Shown: piece by piece, positions 7,887 to 13,042 of the stretch
Layout of the letters: each line of letters opens with the position of its first letter
How positions within the stretch are numbered: position 1 is the stretch's first letter
NCBI GenBank assembly: GCA_030641465.1
Contig: DAOWHK010000191.1
Coordinates: 1-13,042 of the forward strand
Source of the DNA: Parachlamydiales bacterium
GTDB taxonomy: Bacteria; Chlamydiota; Chlamydiia; Chlamydiales; Simkaniaceae
Reading direction: 5' to 3'
DNA length: 13,042 bases
The notes under the pieces: model-generated
What the model saw: only the letters and a program-made list of their open reading frames with translations
What the model was told of the DNA's origin: nothing
Database searches by the model: none
Position numbers and translations under genes: made by a program

Positions 7887-9257
7887 ATGAATAAGATAAA
7901 AATAGCAATAGTTGGCCGCCCAAACGTTGGGAAGTCCGCCCTTTTTAACCGTATTTGTCAAAAAAAAATTGCGATTGTTGATGAGCAAGAAGGGGTGACC
8001 CGAGATCGTCTTTATCAGCAGATAGATTTTTTTGGCACTCCAATTGAAGTGATTGATACGGGGGGAATTGATGCCAAAGGCGATATTCTTTTTTTTGAAG
8101 AAGTAAAGCGCCAAGCAGAAATCGCCATTGAAGAAGCAGACAGTATTGTGATGGTAGTCGATGGCCGCATTGGGCTCACTCAGCTTGACGAGGAAGTCGC
8201 AAAAATTCTCCATCAGACTCATAAACCGATCGCTCTTGCTATTAATAAAATTGATGACCCTTCAAAAAAAAATTTAATCCATGACTTTCATCAGCTTGGC
8301 ATTCCCAAGATGGTTGGTATTTCTGCGAATCACGGGCATCAAATTGTCGAACTTTTTGAAAAAGCATTAGAGGATTGCCCAAAACCTGAAGAAGACTCGT
8401 TAGAAGAATCAGGTATTAAGGTCGCAATTGTTGGTAGAACAAATGTTGGGAAATCTACACTAATCAATCATATTCTCAATGAAGAAAGGTGCGTTGTCAG
8501 CCCAATTCCTGGGACCACAAGGGATCATATTGATGTAAAACTTACAGTTGATGATAAAGACTATATTTTTATTGATACGGCGGGAATTCGGAGAAAAAGT
8601 GCAGAACATGAAGTTGTGGATAAATTCGCGGCAATTCGTACGGATAGAGCGATTGAAAGAGCCGACGTCTGCATTCTTGTCTTAGATTCTCAAAGTGGAA
8701 TGACTCATCAAGAAAAAAGGATCGCTACAAAAATTGAAGAAGAGGGGCAAGGATGCATCCTTTTATTCCATAAATGGGATCTGATCAAAGGATTTCGCAT
8801 GGAGCATTGTCTACAAGGGATTCGGCAAGAAGCTTCTTTTTTAAACTATTGCCCCGCAATTTTTGCTTCTGCAAAAACCGGAAAAAATATTCCTTCAATA
8901 TTTAAGGAAATTCAGTCGGTTCATAAGGCCATGCACGAGCGAATCTCGACGGGTCAGCTCAATAAATTTATTGAAAAAGCTCTGCAAAATTATCACCCAC
9001 CAATGATCAAAGGTAAACGCCTTAGAATCTATTATTTAACGCAAGTGGCCATTTCACCGCCCCGTTTTTTACTCTTCGTCAATCAGCCAAAACTCATGAT
9101 CGAATCCTATAAAAGATATTTGATGAATCAATTCCGCAAGGTCTATAAATTCCCTGGATGTCCTCTTAAGATTGATCTTAGAGGAAAGCTTAAGAGAGGT
9201 GAGTCTAAAACGCAGTCCCGCGCGAAAAAAGAAGCTCCTGAAATCGCAAGCGTCTAA
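7887..9257 (+). CDS. der: Ribosome-assembly GTPase Der (EngA)
   Basis: Essential double GTPase that acts in maturation of the 50S ribosomal subunit. It has 456 residues (common range about 435-490). Domain 1: P-loop GRPNVGKS at residues 10-17, DTGG, and G4 motif NKID. Domain 2: P-loop GRTNVGKS at 183-190, DTAG, and G4-position sequence His295-Lys-Trp-Asp. The C-terminal KH-like domain includes PPRFLLFVNQPKLM and YKRYLMNQFRK, ending in a basic Arg/Lys-rich tail. The oddity is HKWD in place of the near-universal NKWD in the second G4 motif; the first G4 motif is normal. The start at 7887 gives the family N-terminus (KIAIVGRPNVGKS) but has no clear Shine-Dalgarno. It lies 22 nt after the helicase stop, implying co-transcription. 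Confidence 0.97.
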   Translation: MNKIKIAIVGRPNVGKSALFNRICQKKIAIVDEQEGVTRDRLYQQIDFFGTPIEVIDTGGIDAKGDILFFEEVKRQAEIAIEEADSIVMVVDGRIGLTQLDEEVAKILHQTHKPIALAINKIDDPSKKNLIHDFHQLGIPKMVGISANHGHQIVELFEKALEDCPKPEEDSLEESGIKVAIVGRTNVGKSTLINHILNEERCVVSPIPGTTRDHIDVKLTVDDKDYIFIDTAGIRRKSAEHEVVDKFAAIRTDRAIERADVCILVLDSQSGMTHQEKRIATKIEEEGQGCILLFHKWDLIKGFRMEHCLQGIRQEASFLNYCPAIFASAKTGKNIPSIFKEIQSVHKAMHERISTGQLNKFIEKALQNYHPPMIKGKRLRIYYLTQVAISPPRFLLFVNQPKLMIESYKRYLMNQFRKVYKFPGCPLKIDLRGKLKRGESKTQSRAKKEAPEIASV

Positions 9258-9314
9258 GTTTGTCACGCCATATATTTTCCACAATACGTTAATAGTTAAT
9301 GCATTACAAGTTAA

Positions 9315-9343
9315 TTGTAATTAATTAATTAAATTGATATAAT
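9315..9343 (+). promoter_or_regulatory. Promoter of the F-box-like array
   Basis: TTGTAA (9315-9320) and a perfect TATAAT (9338-9343) are separated by exactly 17 bp in a very AT-rich gap between der and the array. A second TATAAT lies at 9347-9352. Transcription would start near 9350, about 28 nt before the first array gene. The shorter fifth gene is preceded by an almost identical arrangement. Confidence 0.65.
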
Positions 9344-9377
9344 ACTTATAATTAATATCTAATAATTAAGGTGTAAT

Positions 9378-10088
9378 GTGAGTTTAGTTAATTTTAATTC
9401 TATTCCGTTAGAGGTTTATGGAGAAATAGCAGAGAAGTTTCTACCGGCAGTTTTACCAGAAGATTTTGAGCCCGCAATGTATATGTGCCGAAAGTCTGGA
9501 AGAGACTTAAAGGCACTAATGTGTGTAAATCAAGCGTTTCGGGATTCTTCTGCACCAATAATGAAGAAATTATTAGGGATCTTAGAGACTATTTCAGATG
9601 TACGAGTAGGGCGATTTGCAGAGCTAAAAAGAGAGTATTGCTCCTTACGTGTGGAAGGAGACGTTCATCCTATGTTATTAGATGCTTGTCTATCAGGAAG
9701 AAGACCTGGAATAGTATGCGGCCAAGGTATGCAAGAAGCGACATATGATAAGGTAACTCCTAAAATTATTAAAGATATCAAAGCAATGGTAACGCTTGCT
9801 CCTGTTTTACTAAATTGTCGCACTGCAAAATTTCGAGTTCAGGCATATGTTTATGAAGTCACTCCTCTTTTGGCGGCGGCGCAAAATAAAGCAATACCTA
9901 AAGAAGTTATTACATTTTTTTTATCCAAGATGTCCGGCGAAATAGAGACGTATCGTGGATATATTGAAAGATACGACTTTAATGAGAATGCACGCAGCGC
10001 TATTTGGGTGAAACCTAGTGAAGCTGTGGTAAACGGGCGGCAAGAAAGTTCTTCAGGTAGTTCATACTACTCTTCGGACAGTGAGTGA
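9378..10088 (+). CDS. F-box-like/ankyrin-like family protein, array member 1
   Basis: A 236-residue protein of unknown function, first of four tandem paralogs. Residues about 8-60 resemble an F-box: SIPLEVYGEIAEKFL, then DLKALMCVNQAFRDS. Between them lies a segment of roughly 22 residues with the family core PAVLPEDFEPAM. The middle block has EYCSL and PMLLDACLSG. A C-terminal block has DIKAMVTLAPVLL and VTPLLAAAQN...IPKEVITFFL, which resembles an ankyrin repeat. The tail is rich in Ser, Tyr and acidic residues (SSSGSSYYSSDSE). The start is GTG at 9378, chosen because AGGTGT ends 3 nt upstream, as in its paralogs; the overlapping ATG at 9376 leads straight to a stop. No signal peptide or membrane segment is seen. 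A host-directed effector that recruits ubiquitin ligase parts is an inference from the fold resemblance. Confidence 0.8.
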   Translation: MSLVNFNSIPLEVYGEIAEKFLPAVLPEDFEPAMYMCRKSGRDLKALMCVNQAFRDSSAPIMKKLLGILETISDVRVGRFAELKREYCSLRVEGDVHPMLLDACLSGRRPGIVCGQGMQEATYDKVTPKIIKDIKAMVTLAPVLLNCRTAKFRVQAYVYEVTPLLAAAQNKAIPKEVITFFLSKMSGEIETYRGYIERYDFNENARSAIWVKPSEAVVNGRQESSSGSSYYSSDSE

Positions 10089-10139
10089 TTCCTTCATGTG
10101 CCTCAAATAATAATATAATACAGGAAATAATAGGTGTTT

Positions 10140-10826
10140 ATGAGTAGTAAGTTAATGATCAGTGCTATGCCGTTAGAAGTTTATGTAGAAGTAGCAGGGC
10201 ACTTGATACCGGCAGTTTTACCAGAAGATTTTGAACCGGCGATGCATATGTGCCTAGAGTCTGAAAGAGATATAAAAGCTCTTGCTTGTGTCAATCGAGC
10301 TTTTCGAAGTGCTTGTGATCCTATTAAGCTGAAATTAATTCATAGAATTGGAGAGGTTCGCGCAAAGCGACTTAGAGAGTTCCAATCTGAGTATTGTTCT
10401 TTATCGGTAGATTGTGGTTCTTCCCCCATGTTACTTGATGCTTGCCTTTCCGGGCTAGGACTACTAAGCGTTGATTACCGGGTGTCTCAAAAGGCAACCT
10501 ATTCTGAAGTAACACCTAAAGTGATTGATGATATTAAATTAATGGTAGAGCTTGACCCTTCCCTATTATTGTGCAGAGCTTCTAGATTTAGAGTACATCC
10601 ATTCATTATGGATGTTACTCCTTTACTCGCAGCACAGTTAAACGTTTCTATACCACCAGAAATTACAGGAATTTTTTTAGAAGTTATTAAGGGTGAAGAA
10701 GAGACGTACCGTACATTTGCTGGGCCAAGTATTTCCTATAGTGATCTTGTGTCTCAAGGAATCTCTCTGGAGATGAGTGATGATGAGGGTGCGACGCGGT
10801 ATGAAAATTCTGAAGAGAGTTCATAA
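10140..10826 (+). CDS. F-box-like/ankyrin-like family protein, array member 2
   Basis: A 228-residue paralog with the same block order: AMPLEVYVEVAGHLI, PAVLPEDFEPAM, RDIKALACVNRAFRSAC, EYCSL, PMLLDACLSG, DIKLMVELDPSLLLCR and VTPLLAAQLN...IPPEI. The LDPSL...R...TPLLAA pattern is close to ankyrin repeats (DPSLVNAR...TPLHLAA in many proteins). The tail is acidic and Ser-rich (MSDDEG...ENSEESS) and does not align with the tails of members 1, 3 and 4. The ATG at 10140 is preferred over a GTG at 10134, because the GTG lies inside the AGGTGT ribosome-binding site at 10132-10137. The 51-nt gap before it contains TATAAT (10114-10119) without a convincing -35, so it is probably in the same transcript as member 1. 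Confidence 0.8.
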   Translation: MSSKLMISAMPLEVYVEVAGHLIPAVLPEDFEPAMHMCLESERDIKALACVNRAFRSACDPIKLKLIHRIGEVRAKRLREFQSEYCSLSVDCGSSPMLLDACLSGLGLLSVDYRVSQKATYSEVTPKVIDDIKLMVELDPSLLLCRASRFRVHPFIMDVTPLLAAQLNVSIPPEITGIFLEVIKGEEETYRTFAGPSISYSDLVSQGISLEMSDDEGATRYENSEESS

Positions 10827-10850
10827 GATTTAGGGAACAATAGGTGTATT

Positions 10851-11501
10851 ATGAGTGTAGTTGATTTTAATTCAATTCCGTTAGAAGTTTATGTAGAAAT
10901 AGCAGAGAAGTTGTTGCCGGCAGTCTTGCCAGAAGATTTTGAACCGGCGATGCATATGTGTCGAAAGTCCGGAAGGGACTTAAAGGCGCTAATGTGTGTT
11001 AATCGAGTGTTTCGGGATTCCTGTGCATTTAGTATGAAGAAATTACTAAGTACTATAGCAGGAGTGCGTGCAAAGCGACTTGGGGGCCTTAGGGAAGAGT
11101 ATTGCTCATTGAAGGTAGAAGATTCAACTCACCCCATGCTGTTAGATGCGTGCGTTTCAGGGTTGCATTTATTTCCTATAGTGAATCATGAGTTTCAACA
11201 CCCGACTTATGAATTTAACGATGACACTCTTGAAGATATTCGATTGATAGTAGAGCTTGATCCTTCAGTCGTGTTTTGTCGAACGGGGTTTTTTTATGTG
11301 CATCAAGACATTGCTGAAGTGACTCCGATTATTGCCGCAATTGCCAATCCCAATATTCCAGTTGAAATTGTACGATTATTGCTTTCAATCGCAGGAGGTA
11401 TAGAGGAATCGTATAGGAAGTTTGATGGTTCTATAATTTCATTAAGGGAAGTGACTGGTTTTAATAATGAGGGTTTAGATGATAGTAAGAATTTTTTGTA
11501 A
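10851..11501 (+). CDS. F-box-like/ankyrin-like family protein, array member 3
   Basis: A 216-residue paralog, closest to member 1 in its N-terminal 60 residues (FNSIPLEVYVEIAEKLL, PAVLPEDFEPAM, CRKSGRDLKALMCVN, VFRDSC). The DNA of members 1 and 3 differs there mostly at third codon positions. The middle block is EYCSL and PMLLDACVSG. The ankyrin-like block is DIRLIVELDPSVVFCR ... VTPIIAAIANPNIPVEIVRLLL. The tail is short and lacks the Ser-rich acidic ending of members 1 and 2. The ATG lies 3 nt after AGGTGT (10842-10847), and the gap to member 2 is only 24 nt, implying a shared transcript. No known enzyme motif is seen. Confidence 0.8.
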   Translation: MSVVDFNSIPLEVYVEIAEKLLPAVLPEDFEPAMHMCRKSGRDLKALMCVNRVFRDSCAFSMKKLLSTIAGVRAKRLGGLREEYCSLKVEDSTHPMLLDACVSGLHLFPIVNHEFQHPTYEFNDDTLEDIRLIVELDPSVVFCRTGFFYVHQDIAEVTPIIAAIANPNIPVEIVRLLLSIAGGIEESYRKFDGSIISLREVTGFNNEGLDDSKNFL

Positions 11502-11522
11502 AATTATTTTTGAAGGTGTTTT

Positions 11523-12209
11523 ATGAATTCCAGCAGTCCAATATCTTCCATGCCACCTGAGATTTATTTCGAAATAGCAGCGATGCTTCTTCCGACAGTC
11601 TTACCTGAAGATTTTGAACCGGCGATGTATATAAGTCGAAAGTCTGAAAGAGATGTAAAGGCGCTGACGTGTGTAAATAAATCATTTCAGTCGAGTTGCG
11701 CATCAGTAATGCAGCAATTACGGGTGATGATTTCAAGTGTGCGGGTAAGAAGATTTGAAGAGTTAAAAAACGAGTATCGCTCACTTCCATCGCAATTGGG
11801 CACTCTCCCTATGCTTATGGACGCTTGTCTTTCGGGCAGCGATTTTTTAAAATATACTCAATTTTCCCATACATATGCTTGGAATACCCAGACAGAGCAA
11901 GATATTCGGGATATGATCGCGCTTGACCCTTCTTTGATTCAATATCGACTGAGTCCGATACGTTTTGCAGTTTTTGCTCAGGAAGCAACCCCGCTACTTA
12001 CTGCTTGTTTGAATCCTAGGTGCAGCGTAGAAATTGTGGAATTGCTGCTAGAAAATGGAGCAGATCCAAGGGAGTCATATAAAACGCTTCTAGGACAAAA
12101 ATCATTAATGAAGATTGTGGAAGCTATGGCTGATAGGCATGATCAAAGGCGCATTATTAATTTGCTTGGAACTCTTCAAGCCTATAGCGAAAAAAACTGC
12201 TCTTCTTAA
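11523..12209 (+). CDS. F-box-like/ankyrin-like family protein, array member 4
   Basis: A 228-residue paralog and the most diverged of the four full-length members. The N-terminus is SMPPEIYFEIAAMLL, with the core PTVLPEDFEPAM and then RDVKALTCVNKSFQSSC. The middle block is PMLMDACLSG. Its C-terminal block is the best ankyrin match in the family: residues about 154-182 read EATPLLTACLN, then VEIVELLLENGADP, almost a textbook ankyrin repeat. It therefore supports reading the weaker blocks of its paralogs in the same way. The rest of the C-terminus is a further helical stretch ending AYSEKNCSS. The ATG follows AGGTGT (11514-11519) by 3 nt; the gap to member 3 is 21 nt. It is probably the last gene of the transcript. 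Confidence 0.8.
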   Translation: MNSSSPISSMPPEIYFEIAAMLLPTVLPEDFEPAMYISRKSERDVKALTCVNKSFQSSCASVMQQLRVMISSVRVRRFEELKNEYRSLPSQLGTLPMLMDACLSGSDFLKYTQFSHTYAWNTQTEQDIRDMIALDPSLIQYRLSPIRFAVFAQEATPLLTACLNPRCSVEIVELLLENGADPRESYKTLLGQKSLMKIVEAMADRHDQRRIINLLGTLQAYSEKNCSS

Positions 12210-12240
12210 TTATTCACAACTCATTAACTTTCAGCAGTTT
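12194..12240 (+). terminator. Weak inverted repeat after array member 4
   Basis: AAACTGCT (12194-12201) and AGCAGTTT (12233-12240) are perfect 8-bp inverted copies with a 31-nt loop, spanning the stop codon of member 4. A short U-rich stretch (CTCTGTTTTC) follows after a gap. It may end the array transcript but lacks the compact GC-rich stem of a standard intrinsic terminator. Confidence 0.2.
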
Positions 12241-12317
12241 ACCTCTGTTTTCTAAATCTATCTGAATTAGAAATAGCCCGTTTGTTACTAATGTTAATCA
12301 TATAAACATCAAAATAA

Positions 12318-12346
12318 TTGTTATTAATTGGTTTATTATTTATAAT
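12318..12346 (+). promoter_or_regulatory. Promoter of the fifth, short array gene
   Basis: TTGTTA (12318-12323), a 17-bp spacer and a perfect TATAAT (12341-12346) sit in the AT-rich 175-nt gap after member 4. The arrangement copies that at 9315-9343. The predicted transcription start (about 12353) lies downstream of the in-frame GTG at 12349, which decides the start of the following gene in favour of the ATG at 12385. Apart from this promoter and the inverted repeat at its left end, nothing else was seen in the gap. Confidence 0.6.
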
Positions 12347-12384
12347 TAGTGAGTGTAAACAATAAACTAATTAATAAGAGAGTT

Positions 12385-12849
12385 ATGGCAATTAATAATA
12401 ATATTTTATCTTTGATTCCTACAAAGAGCTTGGATGAAATCATTAAATTGATATCTTTTCCAGGTATGGAAGAAAGAGTTAGAACAGATGCGGAAATTAA
12501 TCAATTACAGCTAGGTATTCGAGCATCTACTCGTAATCTTAGCAATTTTTCTCTTACATGTCATTTAATCAAGAATGAATGTACTGGGGAACTGGGTAAA
12601 ATCCGCGCAATATATCTGCGAGTACTAATACAAAAATATCCACCCGGTGGATTAAACATGTTTATATTGTATCATTCCCCTGCTAAACGACCAGATCAGG
12701 ATGTAAATATTCAGAGAATTACATATGACGATGATCAGGCCAAAGTGCGTGATAGGCTGGCATTGGATATGCTTGATCCAACATTGTTTCTACTAGAAGG
12801 TGATCAGATCTTATTCGAAAGCGAATATAGCTCAGATACAGACTCTTAA
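12385..12849 (+). CDS. Short, diverged F-box-like family protein, array member 5
   Basis: A 154-residue protein of unknown function that I read as a distant, shortened member of the array family. It begins with an F-box-like pattern (LSLIPTKSLDEIIKLI, then NLSNFSLTCHLIKNEC), parallel to IPLEVYVEIAEKL and DLKALMCVNRVFRDSC in its neighbours. Near its end, ITYDDDQAKVRD and MLDPTLFL align with ATYSEVTPKVIDD and ELDPSLLL of member 2. The invariant PEDFEPAM core and the ankyrin-like block are absent. The tail, SEYSSDTDS, resembles the SSYYSSDSE end of member 1. The ATG at 12385 is used because the GTG at 12349 would precede the predicted transcription start; AGAGAG lies just upstream of the ATG, and the AGGTGT site of the other members is missing. 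Its stop overlaps the end of the convergent yidD-like gene. Confidence 0.7.
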   Translation: MAINNNILSLIPTKSLDEIIKLISFPGMEERVRTDAEINQLQLGIRASTRNLSNFSLTCHLIKNECTGELGKIRAIYLRVLIQKYPPGGLNMFILYHSPAKRPDQDVNIQRITYDDDQAKVRDRLALDMLDPTLFLLEGDQILFESEYSSDTDS

Positions 12850-13042
12850 GAAGGCTTTTTTTCGGTTGGATCCCATTTGTAGAGATTGCCATCGATCATC
12901 CGCGTGCGATAGACCCACTCTTCTTTATTTTCCCGAAGCAATCTGTCGCACCCCATGATAAATCCTTTTGTAAATCCATGACGTCTCATGGCAAGAAGCA
13001 TGTACCTTGAGCTTGTGGGTCGATAGTGACTTCGTGGTCCAT
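12846..13042 (-). CDS. YidD-family membrane protein insertion efficiency factor, 3' part
   Basis: The C-terminal 64 residues of a minus-strand gene whose start lies beyond the right edge. The segment GPRSHYRPTSSRYMLLAMRR followed by HGFTKGFIMGCDRLLREN parallels [20 protein letters not shown] and FGVIKGSWLTVKRVLKC of Escherichia coli YidD, a small membrane-associated protein that helps YidC and Sec insert proteins into the inner membrane. The Cys residues of the usual CRFxPTCS motif are replaced by Ser here, and the tail VYRTRMIDGNLYKWDP replaces the usual His-rich end, so this is a variant subfamily. Its stop codon overlaps the stop of the convergent array gene by 4 nt. The call is based on motif recognition over a partial sequence. 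Confidence 0.65.
   Translation of the reverse strand, partial: GPRSHYRPTSSRYMLLAMRRHGFTKGFIMGCDRLLRENKEEWVYRTRMIDGNLYKWDPTEKKPS

Noticed and set aside
7830..8222. Minus-strand frame of 130 codons across the helicase/der junction
   Set aside because: It overlaps the conserved Der P-loop region antisense. Its composition follows from reversed Der codons, and no family is recognisable.
9485..9748. Plus-strand frame of 87 codons within array member 1
   Set aside because: It is a +1/+2 shadow of a frame that is conserved in four paralogs; the alternative translation is not conserved in them.
10114..10119. TATAAT between array members 1 and 2 as an internal promoter
   Set aside because: No acceptable -35 hexamer lies 16-18 bp upstream (the sequence there is CCTTCA-like), and the DNA is generally AT-rich, so the match is likely by chance.
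9378..12209. Toxin-antitoxin, phage-defence or recombinase explanation for the array
   Set aside because: No nuclease, ATPase, integrase or membrane motifs are seen. The four genes are paralogs of one another rather than a set of different cooperating parts, which fits an expanded effector family better than a defence operon.
12210..12384. Attachment site or mobile-element end at the array border
   Set aside because: No tRNA gene, direct repeat pair or transposase remnant was seen in the gap or in the gap at 9258-9377.

Overview
The window looks like a piece of a chlamydial chromosome, most likely from an environmental (amoeba- or protist-associated) member of the Chlamydiae. The evidence is the combination of a GlyA with a large internal insertion, a CT398/CdsZ-like coiled-coil zinc-ribbon protein, a clpP-dapF pair directly behind glyA, a very large SWIM-containing SNF2 helicase, and an array of eukaryote-like F-box/ankyrin-like genes. 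The phylum is inferred from gene content and from recognising the proteins. No 16S rRNA gene is present and the family cannot be fixed.

Layout. Positions 1-935 read leftward: the 5' part of the RNase P RNA gene (rnpB, running off the left edge), immediately preceded on the minus strand by the CdsZ-like gene. From about 1000 the genes read rightward through a housekeeping block: glyA (serine/glycine and folate C1 metabolism), a structured intergenic element, clpP (protease subunit), dapF (meso-diaminopimelate synthesis, overlapping the end of clpP), an SNF2/SWIM helicase of about 1240 residues, and the ribosome-assembly GTPase der.

Positions 9258-12849 form an accessory block. A well-formed sigma-70-type promoter is followed by four tandem paralogous genes (9378-12209) with short gaps and the same Shine-Dalgarno core (AGGTGT, 2-3 nt before the start). 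A fifth, shorter and strongly diverged gene (12385-12849) has its own matching promoter. The four paralogs share an N-terminal F-box-like helical region containing a nearly invariant PAVLPEDFEPAM core, a middle PMLLDACLSG block, and an ankyrin-like C-terminal block (LDPSL...TPLLAA...EI..LL). Their C-terminal tails are unrelated to each other. I propose that they are candidate host-directed effectors of the F-box/ankyrin type, resembling the expanded ubiquitin-related families of environmental chlamydiae. This is inference; no secretion signal can be read from the sequence.

The right edge holds the 3' part of a minus-strand YidD-family gene. It overlaps the end of the fifth array gene by 4 nt, tail to tail. 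The array therefore sits between two conserved genes (der and yidD), as expected for a lineage-specific expansion or insertion in an otherwise conserved neighbourhood. No tRNA, insertion sequence, CRISPR array or origin was seen.
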